A stretch of 64,000 nt of DNA from Evansella sp. AB-P1 (GTDB lineage Bacteria > Bacillota > Bacilli > Bacillales > Salisediminibacteriaceae): positions 1 to 64,000 of the forward strand of contig NZ_JARUKY010000016.1 in NCBI RefSeq assembly GCF_029688925.1, written 5' to 3'. This document shows, piece after piece, positions 45,590-54,819 of the stretch. A model generated the notes under the pieces. That model was not told the origin of the DNA. It saw only the letters and a list, made by a program, of their open reading frames with translations, and ran no database searches. How positions within the stretch are numbered: the first letter of the stretch is position 1; each line of letters starts with the position of its first letter. The position numbers and the translations under genes are program-made.

Positions 45590-45916
45590 AACCGTTCAGG
45601 AGTGGAATGCAGCGACTCAATCGACGAAACTTCAAATCCACTACCCGTTGTCTCGATGGATGAAGTTACAGGGCAACACTATACATAGGTAGATAATAAA
45701 GTGTGCACTACAACTGGCAATTCTAAAAATTCATGATATGTGATAGGGAAGAAGACGGCTGTACGTTCAAGATCCTGCGCATTGTTGATTTTCTGGTTCA
45801 TTGGACGTCTTCTATGTGCCTGCAAATTTGCTTTTTCCCTCCTTTGTTCCTGTAAATGTTGTTTTTCCTATTGCGGGAACATTGGCCGACACTTTCTTTC
45901 GTCTCCCCTGAAAATA
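45576..45916. repeat. Intergenic repeat unit R6 (abuts R5)
   Basis: After the shared boundary, 45595 onward reads GTTCAGGAGTGGAATGCAGC then GACTC, almost identical to the start of R1. The far end (45901-45916) is GTCTCCCCTGAAAATA, a near copy of the boundary motif. The middle is diverged and contains a local direct repeat (CCTGCAAATTTGCTTTTTCC near 45819 and CCTGTAAATGTTGTTTTTCC near 45851). Confidence 0.65.
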
Positions 45917-46309
45917 TAAATAAATCCAGTAAATGTTTTAGTTTTTCTCATATTATTTGTAGTTTTTATAATTTTTCACGTACCGTATCTGAATTTTATT
46001 GAGAAAATATACACTTCTCAATCATGAACCACATATCTATGACATATAAATAATTGAACTATTAGTATTAGAATGAAAACTTATGAAATGAGGAGTGTAA
46101 TACGTTTTATGCATTAGGAAAAAGCTTTGGCATTTCACAGCTGAAGTAATATTTGGAACGAAAGAAACGAAAAGTGAATAGTTTGCAGTAGTCAAACATT
46201 TAATTAATCACATTGGTTATATGTCTTGCATAGTATGCAAGTGAAACCGTCTTGATTTCTAGGATTTTCGTTTGCTGCGCATCAATCAATTGTTTGAGGA
46301 GGGAAAAGT
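45917..46309. other. Upstream region of cotE
   Basis: No gene is supported. The last 100 bases hold a sigma-K-like promoter. A short stop-interrupted stretch near 46097-46150 could be read as protein but is too short to trust. Confidence 0.45.
46210..46237 (+). promoter_or_regulatory. Possible sigma-K-type promoter of cotE
   Basis: AC (46210-46211), 17 bases, then CATAGTATG (46229-46237), close to CATANNNTA. B. subtilis cotE has sigma-E and sigma-K promoters. The geometry is the same as the candidate before dpaA. Confidence 0.4.
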
Positions 46310-46882
46310 ATGTCACCAGCAGACAAAGAGCTAAATTACAGAGAGATTATTACGAAAGCCGTATGTGGGAAAGGAAGAAAGTTTTCGCAAGCTAGTCATA
46401 TTATTACACCAGCACAGCAGCCTACAAGTATACTAGGTTGTTGGATTATCAATCACAAATACGAAGCAGCAAAAAAAGGGGATGCCATAGAGGTAAAAGG
46501 AAAATATGATATTAATATTTGGTATTCCTACAGTAACAATACAAAAACAAACGTAGCAACGGAAACAGTAACGTATACAGATGTTGTTCCTCTAGCAATG
46601 CAGGACAAAAATGTCCTTTCAGATCAATTAGAAGTAGTTGCTAGAGCAGTTCAACAACCTAACACACTAGAAGCAACAATTGCTACAAATGGTTGCGATG
46701 TGAACGTTCAAGTAGAACGTGAATTTTTAGTGGAAGTTATTGGGGAAACAAAAGTATGTGTTTACGTTAATCCAGAAGGCTGTGTTGATGATTGGGATGA
46801 AAAGGTTTGGGATTATGATGTAGAAGATGAAGATTTTGAAGACTTAGATCCAAACTTCCTCATGGGTGATTTAGAAGAATAA
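46310..46882 (+). CDS. cotE: Outer spore coat morphogenetic protein CotE
   Basis: CotE organises the outer coat layer around the forespore. The 190-aa protein is typical: [53 protein letters not shown] and [16 protein letters not shown], followed by an acidic Asp/Glu-rich tail. TGAGGAGGG precedes the ATG. It is preceded by a long repeat-bearing gap and followed by a terminator, then by an amidoligase-like gene. Confidence 0.96.
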   Translation: MSPADKELNYREIITKAVCGKGRKFSQASHIITPAQQPTSILGCWIINHKYEAAKKGDAIEVKGKYDINIWYSYSNNTKTNVATETVTYTDVVPLAMQDKNVLSDQLEVVARAVQQPNTLEATIATNGCDVNVQVEREFLVEVIGETKVCVYVNPEGCVDDWDEKVWDYDVEDEDFEDLDPNFLMGDLEE

Positions 46883-46889
46883 GATGATT

Positions 46890-46923
46890 AGGAAGAAGAT
46901 AGCCTTCTTCCTTATTCTTTTTT
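46890..46923 (+). terminator. Intrinsic terminator of cotE
   Basis: AGGAAGAAG (46890-46898) pairs with CTTCTTCCT (46904-46912), then TATTCTTTTTT. Confidence 0.75.
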
Positions 46924-46944
46924 ACACAGTAAATTGTATTTTAG

Positions 46945-46968
46945 AGGTGTCTCATCACTGAGGCACCT
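46945..46968 (+). other. Stem-loop between cotE and the amidoligase-like gene
   Basis: AGGTGTCTCA (46945-46954) pairs with TGAGGCACCT (46959-46968), one G-U pair, with a 4-base loop. No T run follows, so it is probably a 5' leader hairpin. Confidence 0.45.
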
Positions 46969-46999
46969 TATACATTTAAAAGCTAAAGGGGATATCCTT

Positions 47000-48073
47000 A
47001 TGAATAAATATCCTTGGGAGAATCATTACATCAGAACATCAGTATATGACGAGAAATATTTTCAACTTTTCGTTATAGGTAAGGAATATTTTCCAATTAA
47101 GGTTAAGATTAAAGAACCTTATAGAAAAGAAATAGGTTTAAGCGATATAAATGATTTACGTAAATATTATCTTGGACAAGAAATGTTAGATTTTGCTATG
47201 ATGACTGCTTATTATTGTAATGCTGTTAGGTACAACGTCCATGTTCAACGAAAAGGAAAAGAAATAACAATCGTTACTGTAAAAAATAACAGTGATCAAA
47301 CTCCAGTGAATCGTATAAGGTCTAATGGACTACATACTTATTCAAAGTCGTTATTAGGAGCAGATTTGGAAGTAATGTGTCAGAAAAGAAATGGGAAGTT
47401 TGTTGCAATTCCTTTTAAAGAAGATCATGATAAAGAAATCGGTACGGATAGAGCTCTCATTCGTAAAGGAAATACTTTTTATCAGCCCATTATTGAGCTT
47501 AGAGCAAATCCTCAAAAAACGGGGGAATTGTTACAGAAAGAATTTGTTAGATTAAAGGGAGATTTGGAAGAAAAGGTAAAGGAACGTAACCTCACCATTG
47601 TTTCTACGGATAACCCTAAAGGTAGATTTTTTCTCGGAGGACATTTTCACATTTCGAACTCCTTTCCTACTTACAGAAAAACTTCTTTATTAGATGGGCT
47701 AGTTACATTACCATTAGTTAGTATAAAGAAAGGAAATAATATGCTTCGTCGAAAGGGATACGGAAGACTAGGTTCTATTAGGTTAAATAAATTTAATGGT
47801 TTTGAGTATCGAACTTTACCAACTTGGTATTCCTTAATTGATGAAGGAAAGCCTTTTTTTAATTGGATTGAAACCATATTTTTTAATGATACGATACCAC
47901 CATTAACGTTTTCCGAAAAATTACTAACTTCTTATTATGATGGTGACAATGAGACATTAAAAGAAGAAGTAAATAGATTTTTAAGAAAAATTGTACCATT
48001 TTTAACAGAAGAAGAGGAAAAAACGTTGCTTGATTGGATAGATTGGCTACGTATGATGGAAATGAAGGATTAG
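47000..48073 (+). CDS. Putative COOH-NH2 ligase (amidoligase, glutamine-synthetase-like fold)
   Basis: This 357-aa protein fits the phage phiEco32-like COOH-NH2 ligase family, predicted to form amide bonds between a carboxylate and an amine using ATP. Conserved blocks in order: LGADLEVM (119-126), IGTDRA (147-152), IIELRANP (164-171), LGGHFHIS (212-219), YGRLGSIRL (254-262) and FEYRTLPTW (268-276). The first 110 residues form an extra N-terminal domain. AAAGGGG precedes ATG 47000; the frame itself opens at 46934. It sits between cotE and mutS, where B. subtilis has ymcC. Substrate unknown. A spore-coat or cell-wall peptide role is an inference from position only. Confidence 0.72.
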   Translation: MNKYPWENHYIRTSVYDEKYFQLFVIGKEYFPIKVKIKEPYRKEIGLSDINDLRKYYLGQEMLDFAMMTAYYCNAVRYNVHVQRKGKEITIVTVKNNSDQTPVNRIRSNGLHTYSKSLLGADLEVMCQKRNGKFVAIPFKEDHDKEIGTDRALIRKGNTFYQPIIELRANPQKTGELLQKEFVRLKGDLEEKVKERNLTIVSTDNPKGRFFLGGHFHISNSFPTYRKTSLLDGLVTLPLVSIKKGNNMLRRKGYGRLGSIRLNKFNGFEYRTLPTWYSLIDEGKPFFNWIETIFFNDTIPPLTFSEKLLTSYYDGDNETLKEEVNRFLRKIVPFLTEEEEKTLLDWIDWLRMMEMKD

Positions 48074-48098
48074 CAGGAAAGAGAACGTATGTTATAAT
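48070..48098 (+). promoter_or_regulatory. Candidate sigma-A promoter for mutS-mutL
   Basis: TTAGCA (48070-48075), overlapping the stop codon of the preceding gene, a 17-base spacer and a perfect TATAAT (48093-48098). Confidence 0.65.
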
Positions 48099-48136
48099 AT
48101 TTTCTATAGAAATTGTGTATAAGTTGGAGGATTATG

Positions 48137-50779
48137 ATGGCAAAACAGACGCCGATGATTGAACAATATTTAAGAATTAAGGCAGAGTATGAAGATGCCT
48201 TTTTATTTTTTCGTTTAGGTGATTTTTATGAATTGTTTTTTGAAGATGCTATAAAGGCTGCAAAGGAATTGGAGATTACGTTAACGAAACGGGGAAAAGC
48301 AGACGATAGTATTCCAATGTGTGGTGTACCTCATCACTCTGCTGAGCAGTACATCTCTCAATTAATAAAACGAGGATATAAAGTGGCTATTTGTGAACAA
48401 ACAGAGGACCCTCAACAAGCTAAGGGGGTTGTTCGCCGGGAAGTTGTACAAGTTATTACCCCTGGTACTGTTATGGAGGGAAATGTAATTCATGAAAAGG
48501 AAACGAATTATCTTTTGTGTATCACTCCATTTAATAATGAGACATTTGGATTAGCTGTAGTAGAAATGACTACTGGTGAGTTCCTTGTTACAGTTTTAAA
48601 AGGAGGGTTATCGGAGGTTATACATGAAGCAGCAGCTTTTCGTCCGAAAGAAATCGTAATTCCAACTGATTTTTTGAAGGAAGGACAAAGAGAATTAACA
48701 CAAAAGCTTGGTGCCGTTCTTTCATATGAGGATGATTTGGCAACGGAGGAAGATAGCGAACGTCTCCTATATAAACTTGAGGCATCAGAAGCAAAGGAGA
48801 CATGTAGAAGATTAATTCGTTATTTATATAGGACAACGAAGCGGAGCTTAGATCATATACAGCTAGTAAGCTACTATGAATCAAATGATTATATGGGTAT
48901 CGATGTACACTCAAAACGGAATCTCGAATTAATTGAGTCGTTAAGAGAAAAGAAGAAGCAAGGATCACTACTATGGATTTTAGATGAAACAGAAACGGCC
49001 ATGGGAGGAAGACTGCTGAAACAATGGATCGAACGTCCTCTTGTTTCAAAAGGGTCTATTGAAAATCGATTGAGTTTTGTTGAATCTCTCATTGATCATT
49101 TTTTTGAAAGAGAAGCATTAAAGAATCAATTAAATGATGTTTATGATTTAGAAAGACTTTCAGGAAAAGTTGCTTTTGGGAATGTAAACGGACGAGATAT
49201 GCTCCAATTAAAAAGATCATTACAGGCTGTTCCTACTATTTTTGAAACAATCAAACAAATGGATAATCCGTATGCCTTATCATTAATTGAGAATATAGAT
49301 CCATGTCATGAACTAACACAGTTGTTAGGGGAGAGTATTAAAGAAGATCCTCCAATAACAATTACAGAAGGAAATATTATAAAAGATGGCTATAGTCCTG
49401 AATTAGATCAATATCGAGATGCTATGCGTAACGGTAAATCCTGGATTGCTTCTCTAGAACAAAAGGAAAAGCAAGTAACAGGGATTAAATCCTTAAAGGT
49501 AGGCTTTAATAAAGTATTTGGATATTACATTGAAGTAACAAAAGCAAATATTCCAAATCTACCAGAAGGGCGATATGAAAGAAAGCAAACGTTGGCCAAT
49601 GCAGAAAGATATATAACGGAAGAATTAAAGGAAAAAGAAGCTCTAATTTTAGAAGCGGAAGAAAAAAGTGAGAAACTCGAATATGAATTATTTATGGAAA
49701 TTAGAGAAAAAGTGAAAGATTATATTCGTCCTCTTCAAGAATTAGCTATAATATTAAGCACGATCGATGTCCTTCAAAGCTTTGCTGAAGTAGCGGAAAA
49801 GTATCATTATGTAAAGCCACAGTTACTTGAAGATGGGGAAGTGAATATTGTAGATGGAAGACATCCTGTTGTAGAACGGGTAATAGATGGCGGTGACTAC
49901 GTAGCAAACGATATCCTATTAAATGAAGATAATCAAATGCTATTAATTACAGGGCCAAATATGGCTGGTAAAAGTACGTATATGCGACAATTAGCCTTAA
50001 TATCTATCATGGCCCAAGTCGGATCTTTTGTCCCTGCACAGCAAGCAAAGGTCCCTATATTTGATCAAATTTTTACTCGAATTGGTGCTGCAGATGATTT
50101 AGCTCAAGGTCAAAGTACTTTTATGGTGGAAATGCTAGAAACAAAACATGCTGTATCCCGTGCTACAAAAAATAGTTTAATTCTTTTAGATGAAATAGGT
50201 CGAGGCACTTCTACCTATGATGGTATGGCATTAGCTCAAGCAATTATAGAATATATTCATCACAATATTGGTGCCAAAACATTATTTTCAACCCATTATC
50301 ATGAACTGACTATACTTGCTGAACAGTTACCGCTACTAAAAAATGTCCACGTGTCCGCAATGGAGGAGGATGGGAAAGTAGTTTTCTTACACAAAGTAGT
50401 GGATGGAGCTGCAGATCGCAGTTATGGAATATATGTTGCAGAATTAGCGGAGCTTCCCTCAGAGCTCATTGCTCGAGCTAAAAATATTTTACAGGATTAT
50501 GAGCAAGGTACCGAAAAGAGAAGTCATTTAAACATTTCAAATGAATTAAACAATAATAAGAGCTATGAAGAAGTTGCTAGTACAACAATAGATGAAAATC
50601 ATCAACTGACATTATTTCACGACGATTCGATTTCGAATAATAATGAAAATAAAAAAGACTTATTAAAAAAAGAAAAACAAGTAATACAAGATTTACAAGC
50701 ATTGAATTTACTTCATATTACACCAATTGAAGCTATTCAAGTGTTAGATAGTCTTCAACGTAAGCTACTGAAAAAATAA
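48137..50779 (+). CDS. mutS: DNA mismatch repair protein MutS
   Basis: MutS recognises mismatches and recruits MutL. The 880-aa protein has the mismatch-contacting FFRLGDFYE near the N terminus, connector and lever domains, the clamp region, then the ABC ATPase with Walker A GPNMAGKST (about 605-613), DEIGRGTSTYDG and STHYHELT. The C-terminal tail is longer and more charged than the core. The frame opens at 48113, but TGGAGG at 48125-48130 sits 6 bases before ATG 48137 and MAKQTPMIEQYL is the family start. Confidence 0.97.
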   Translation: MAKQTPMIEQYLRIKAEYEDAFLFFRLGDFYELFFEDAIKAAKELEITLTKRGKADDSIPMCGVPHHSAEQYISQLIKRGYKVAICEQTEDPQQAKGVVRREVVQVITPGTVMEGNVIHEKETNYLLCITPFNNETFGLAVVEMTTGEFLVTVLKGGLSEVIHEAAAFRPKEIVIPTDFLKEGQRELTQKLGAVLSYEDDLATEEDSERLLYKLEASEAKETCRRLIRYLYRTTKRSLDHIQLVSYYESNDYMGIDVHSKRNLELIESLREKKKQGSLLWILDETETAMGGRLLKQWIERPLVSKGSIENRLSFVESLIDHFFEREALKNQLNDVYDLERLSGKVAFGNVNGRDMLQLKRSLQAVPTIFETIKQMDNPYALSLIENIDPCHELTQLLGESIKEDPPITITEGNIIKDGYSPELDQYRDAMRNGKSWIASLEQKEKQVTGIKSLKVGFNKVFGYYIEVTKANIPNLPEGRYERKQTLANAERYITEELKEKEALILEAEEKSEKLEYELFMEIREKVKDYIRPLQELAIILSTIDVLQSFAEVAEKYHYVKPQLLEDGEVNIVDGRHPVVERVIDGGDYVANDILLNEDNQMLLITGPNMAGKSTYMRQLALISIMAQVGSFVPAQQAKVPIFDQIFTRIGAADDLAQGQSTFMVEMLETKHAVSRATKNSLILLDEIGRGTSTYDGMALAQAIIEYIHHNIGAKTLFSTHYHELTILAEQLPLLKNVHVSAMEEDGKVVFLHKVVDGAADRSYGIYVAELAELPSELIARAKNILQDYEQGTEKRSHLNISNELNNNKSYEEVASTTIDENHQLTLFHDDSISNNNENKKDLLKKEKQVIQDLQALNLLHITPIEAIQVLDSLQRKLLKK

Positions 50780-50811
50780 AGTATTCATGGAAATAAAAGG
50801 GTGGAAAAGAT

Positions 50812-52719
50812 ATGGGGAAAATATATCAATTAGATGATCAGCTTTCAAATAAAATTGCAGCTGGAGAAGTAGTAGAACGCCCTGCTTCGGTAATTAAAGA
50901 GCTTATTGAAAATTCTTTAGACGCTAATAGCAAACACATCCGTATCGATGTTGAAGAAGGTGGACTTTCTCTTATTCGTATTTTGGATAATGGGGATGGA
51001 ATAGAGGAAGAAGATGTTGAAACGGCGTTTTTTCGCCATGCAACTAGCAAAATTAGAAACGATCAAGATTTATTTCGAATTGCAACTTTAGGTTTTCGTG
51101 GAGAAGCATTGCCCAGTATTGCATCTGTATCAAAGCTCATTTTAAAGACGAGTGATGGAACGAATAAGGGAACCGAGATTCGTTTAGAAGGTGGAAGAGT
51201 AACGTATAGAGGTTCTACATCCCCTCGAAAGGGGACAGAAATCACAGTTACAGATCTCTTTTATAATACACCAGCAAGGTTAAAATATTTACGGACTATA
51301 CACACAGAGCTAGGTCATATATCAGATGTAGTAAATCGAATGGCACTAGCCCACCCAGATGTATCCTTTCACTTAACACATAATAACAAAACGTTATTAA
51401 AAACAGTTGGTAACGGTGACCTACTTCGGGTCATTACATCTATTTATGGTTCTGCAATAGGGAAAAAAATGGTTCGAATCGAAGGACAGTCACTAGATTT
51501 TACTATCAATGGGTATATAGCATTGCCAGAAGTATATCGTTCCAATCGTTCCTATATGTCAACGATTATTAATGGAAGGTTTGTTAAAAACTATCCATTA
51601 ACTAAAGGAATTCAGGAAGGGTATCACACCCTTTTACCAATTGGGAAATTTCCTGTAGCAGTTCTTCATATAAAAATGGATCCAATTTTAGTGGATGTGA
51701 ATGTTCATCCAGCAAAACTAGAAGTAAGGATAAGCAAAGAACAAGCATTACAAGACTTAGTGACAAAATCCATAAAAGAAGTCTTTCAGAAAACAAGATT
51801 AATACCTGAAGTTTCAAATGAGAAAAAACAAAGTAAAGCACGATCTGAGCAGCTTTCTTTTTCTATTCAACATGATTTAAAAGATAATCACCTTTTTAAT
51901 GAACAAGGTTCATCTATGAAGAATCATACTTCTAGTTTTAATGAAGATGAAGTAGATGATATTCCTACAAGAACGAATTTGTTAGATAAAAGTATAGAAA
52001 CGAAATTAGAGAATACAAATATTCCTAATCCTGATTCTCAACAACCTATTACGGTGTGTGAGGGGAAAGAACAGCAAGAGGGGGAACAATCAGCTCAATC
52101 AGTTCCTAACACAAGTAATGAAGAGGGAAACGAATATGCTGTCCCTACGTTATATCCTATCGGTCAACTCCATGGCACGTATATTTTAGCGCAAAATGAC
52201 CAAGGATTATTTATTATTGATCAACACGCAGCTCAAGAAAGAATTAAATATGAATACTTTCGGGAAAAAATAGTAGAAGTAGATCCTACTTTACAAGATT
52301 TATTAATACCTATAACCTTTGAGTTTACTCAAGAAGAAGAGGAAAGAATAAAGGAACGGGGCAATTTATTAGAAACAGTAGGAATTAAGTTAGAAAACTT
52401 TGGAACGAGAACATATCTTGTACGTGCTCATCCTACTTGGTTTCCAAAAGGACAAGAAAAAGAGATAATTGAGGCAATGCTAGAACAATTAAAAGAAGAA
52501 GCTTCTATCGATTTAAAAAAGCTTCGTGAGGAAACAGCCATTTTAATGTCTTGTAAAGCATCGATAAAAGCGAATCATTATTTAACAAAAGATAATATGT
52601 TTCGTTTATTAGAAACATTACGGACGTGTGATGACCCATATACATGTCCTCATGGTAGGCCAGTCATAGTACATTATTCCACCTATGAAATGGAAAAAAT
52701 GTTTAAAAGAATTATGTAA
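50812..52719 (+). CDS. mutL: DNA mismatch repair protein MutL
   Basis: MutL is the GHKL ATPase and, in Bacillus, latent endonuclease of mismatch repair. The 635-aa protein has [40 protein letters not shown] and [13 protein letters not shown] in the ATPase half, a variable linker (about 340-440), and the C-terminal endonuclease motif [12 protein letters not shown] plus the zinc-site motif CPHGRP. It follows mutS after 32 bases. The next gene begins at the mutL stop. Confidence 0.96.
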   Translation: MGKIYQLDDQLSNKIAAGEVVERPASVIKELIENSLDANSKHIRIDVEEGGLSLIRILDNGDGIEEEDVETAFFRHATSKIRNDQDLFRIATLGFRGEALPSIASVSKLILKTSDGTNKGTEIRLEGGRVTYRGSTSPRKGTEITVTDLFYNTPARLKYLRTIHTELGHISDVVNRMALAHPDVSFHLTHNNKTLLKTVGNGDLLRVITSIYGSAIGKKMVRIEGQSLDFTINGYIALPEVYRSNRSYMSTIINGRFVKNYPLTKGIQEGYHTLLPIGKFPVAVLHIKMDPILVDVNVHPAKLEVRISKEQALQDLVTKSIKEVFQKTRLIPEVSNEKKQSKARSEQLSFSIQHDLKDNHLFNEQGSSMKNHTSSFNEDEVDDIPTRTNLLDKSIETKLENTNIPNPDSQQPITVCEGKEQQEGEQSAQSVPNTSNEEGNEYAVPTLYPIGQLHGTYILAQNDQGLFIIDQHAAQERIKYEYFREKIVEVDPTLQDLLIPITFEFTQEEEERIKERGNLLETVGIKLENFGTRTYLVRAHPTWFPKGQEKEIIEAMLEQLKEEASIDLKKLREETAILMSCKASIKANHYLTKDNMFRLLETLRTCDDPYTCPHGRPVIVHYSTYEMEKMFKRIM

Positions 52720-52733
52720 TGAAAGGTAAATGT

Positions 52734-53543
52734 ATGTTGAAAGTAGGAAACACTATGGAAGCTATCGTTACAACAGCTGGGCGTCCTTCCCTTTATACAA
52801 TTGTGCAAGCAAAAGAAATAGCTAGAAAATTAGCTATTCCTTATGTAGAAAGAAATAAAAGGTCAGTGTCAGCTCTTATTAAAAACTATAAGGTTGGCGT
52901 TATTGTTGTAGGAAAGGACAAAGTATCATTTCAGTCTGAAACAGACGAGCAACCTTTTTTCTTTCACCCTAATTCTGCTATGTTTAGGGCAAAACGCTGG
53001 TTAAAATCAATGGATGATCCTTTCATTCAAGCCTGTCGATTAGAAGAAGGAGACTATTTTTTTGATGGTACACTAGGATTAGGCTCCGATGCTATCCTTG
53101 CTAGTCTTGCAGTAGGGGATTCTGGAAAAGTTATTGGAACAGAGCTTTCCCCTATTATTGCCTTTATCGTTCAAAATGGTTTACAAACATATGAAAGTCC
53201 TGTCACAGCTATTAACCTAGCACTAAGAAGAATTACCGTGTTACATATGTCGTATATGGATTGTCTAAAAAATATGGCAAACAACTCTATGGATGTGGTA
53301 TATTTTGACCCTATGTTTGAGAATAAAGTAGTAGGTTCTGATGGATTAGATAAGATGAGAGCTTTGACAACAATAACTCCGTTGACGAAAGAAACTATAG
53401 TAGAAGCAAAACGTGTCGCTAGTAAAAGAATTGTTTTAAAGGATCACTTTCGAAGTGAACGGTTTTCACAATTTGATTTCAATGTTGACGTAAGGCCTTC
53501 TGCCACTTATCATTTCGGTACGATTGAGTTAGAAGAGAAATAG
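52734..53543 (+). CDS. RsmJ-like class I SAM-dependent methyltransferase
   Basis: This 269-aa protein has the DUF548/RsmJ-type arrangement: an N-terminal domain (VTTAGRPSLYTIVQAKEIARKL, then a strand-rich region), the SAM-binding FDGTLGLGSDAILAS, ELSP after the second strand, and the catalytic-type DPMF near residue 190. E. coli RsmJ methylates G1516 of 16S rRNA; the same target here is unproven. The frame opens at 52719 on the mutL stop. GAAAGGT before ATG 52734 supports this start, and ATG 52755, which gives MEAIVTTAGRP, is a reasonable alternative. miaA follows closely. Confidence 0.8.
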   Translation: MLKVGNTMEAIVTTAGRPSLYTIVQAKEIARKLAIPYVERNKRSVSALIKNYKVGVIVVGKDKVSFQSETDEQPFFFHPNSAMFRAKRWLKSMDDPFIQACRLEEGDYFFDGTLGLGSDAILASLAVGDSGKVIGTELSPIIAFIVQNGLQTYESPVTAINLALRRITVLHMSYMDCLKNMANNSMDVVYFDPMFENKVVGSDGLDKMRALTTITPLTKETIVEAKRVASKRIVLKDHFRSERFSQFDFNVDVRPSATYHFGTIELEEK

Positions 53544-53552
53544 GTGAAGAAT

Positions 53553-54473
53553 ATGGAGAAATTAGTAGTTATTGTAGGACCTACAGCAGTTGGTAAAACA
53601 GCTACGGGAATAGCCTTAGCAAAAAAATTTCATGGGGAAATCATAAGCGGAGATTCTATGCAAGTATATAAAGGAATGGATATTGGTACTGCAAAAGTTA
53701 CACCGCAGGAAATGGAAGGAATTCCTCATCATCTAATTGATATAAAACATCCTGATGAAGCATTCTCTGTTGCAGAGTTCCAAGAACGTGCTAAAAATTG
53801 TATAAAGGTCATAAATGATAAACACAAGTTACCTATAATTGTTGGCGGTACAGGGTTATATGTGAATTCTGTCATATATGATTATGATTTTTCCTCCTCT
53901 GATGGAGATGATCAATTACGAGATGAATTAGAAAGATACGGAAAAGAGCACGGTAACGAAGCATTGCATGCTAAATTAAAGGAGATTGATCCAGAAAGCT
54001 ACTCTGAACTCCATCCTAACAATACCAGAAGAGTTATAAGAGCCTTAGAAGTTTATTATTTAACGGGAAAAACCATAGGCAACCGACCGAAGCAACCAGA
54101 TATCTCCCCATACGATGTTGTAGTAATTGGACTAACTATGGATAGAGAAGCCTTATATGAACGTATTAACTTACGTGTTGACATCATGATTAATGAAGGT
54201 CTTATAGAAGAAGTTAGAGCATTATACGATAGAGGAATACGAGATTGTCAATCAGTCCAAGCAATAGGCTATAAAGAAATTTATTCTTACTTAAATGGAG
54301 ATTTAACAAAAGTTGAAGCGGTGGAGCTTCTAAAAAGGAACTCAAGAAGGTATGCAAAGCGACAATTAACGTGGTTTCGAAATAAAATGAACATAACCTG
54401 GTTTGATATGACGAAAGGTCGCGAAAAAAAGCTTGAAGAAATTAATAAATTTATAGAAGGAAAGATGTTTTAA
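53553..54473 (+). CDS. miaA: tRNA dimethylallyltransferase MiaA
   Basis: MiaA adds the dimethylallyl group to A37 of tRNAs reading codons that start with U; MiaB then methylthiolates it. The 306-aa protein has the P-loop GPTAVGKT (residues 9-16), SGDSMQVYKGMDIGTAK, VGGTGLYVNSV and the RNA-binding QAIGYKEI and YAKRQLTWFRN. The frame opens with GTG 53544, but AGGTGA overlapping the upstream stop is spaced for ATG 53553, giving MEKLVVIVGPT. hfq follows. Confidence 0.96.
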   Translation: MEKLVVIVGPTAVGKTATGIALAKKFHGEIISGDSMQVYKGMDIGTAKVTPQEMEGIPHHLIDIKHPDEAFSVAEFQERAKNCIKVINDKHKLPIIVGGTGLYVNSVIYDYDFSSSDGDDQLRDELERYGKEHGNEALHAKLKEIDPESYSELHPNNTRRVIRALEVYYLTGKTIGNRPKQPDISPYDVVVIGLTMDREALYERINLRVDIMINEGLIEEVRALYDRGIRDCQSVQAIGYKEIYSYLNGDLTKVEAVELLKRNSRRYAKRQLTWFRNKMNITWFDMTKGREKKLEEINKFIEGKMF

Positions 54474-54519
54474 ATAGCGAATATAGATAATAATGTGAAA
54501 AGAGGGAGGCCAACATAAC

Positions 54520-54753
54520 ATGAAACAACAACCAGTAAATATTCAAGATCAGTTTTTAAACCAGTTGCGCAAAGAGAACATACCAGTAACTGTCTTTTTA
54601 ACAAACGGATTCCAGCTTAGAGGATTTGTAAAGAGCTTTGATAATTTTACAGTTATCCTAGATACGGATGGAAAACAACAGCTTGTGTATAAGCACGCTA
54701 TTTCAACTTTTTCACCACAACGTAACGTACAGTTGAATCAAGAAAATTCGTAA
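54520..54753 (+). CDS. hfq: RNA chaperone Hfq
   Basis: Hfq is a ring-forming Sm-like RNA chaperone. The 77-aa protein has both Sm motifs: [39 protein letters not shown] split across Sm1, and YKHAISTF as Sm2. GAGGGAGG precedes the ATG. miaA-hfq order is conserved in Bacillaceae and many other bacteria. Confidence 0.97.
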   Translation: MKQQPVNIQDQFLNQLRKENIPVTVFLTNGFQLRGFVKSFDNFTVILDTDGKQQLVYKHAISTFSPQRNVQLNQENS

Positions 54754-54779
54754 TTGGATAACATAATGATGAACTATAA

Positions 54780-54814
54780 GAGAAGGTGCCTCCATGTTTA
54801 GGAGGCACCTTCTC
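54780..54814. terminator. Bidirectional terminator between hfq and the recombinase-like gene
   Basis: GAGAAGGTGCCTCC (54780-54793) pairs perfectly with GGAGGCACCTTCTC (54801-54814). It lies between two convergent genes; the flanking T/A runs are weak on both sides. Confidence 0.75.
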
Positions 54815-54819
54815 CACAT

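Noticed and set aside
22102-45641. Repeated short motifs considered as a CRISPR array
   Set aside because: The boundary motif recurs at irregular distances of about 160 to 390 bases and units share internal sequence, unlike short repeats with unique equal-length spacers. No cas gene is present.
46097-46150. Stop-interrupted reading frame upstream of cotE suggesting a decayed gene
   Set aside because: Only about 15 codons lie between stops and no family is recognised; chance is enough in this base composition.
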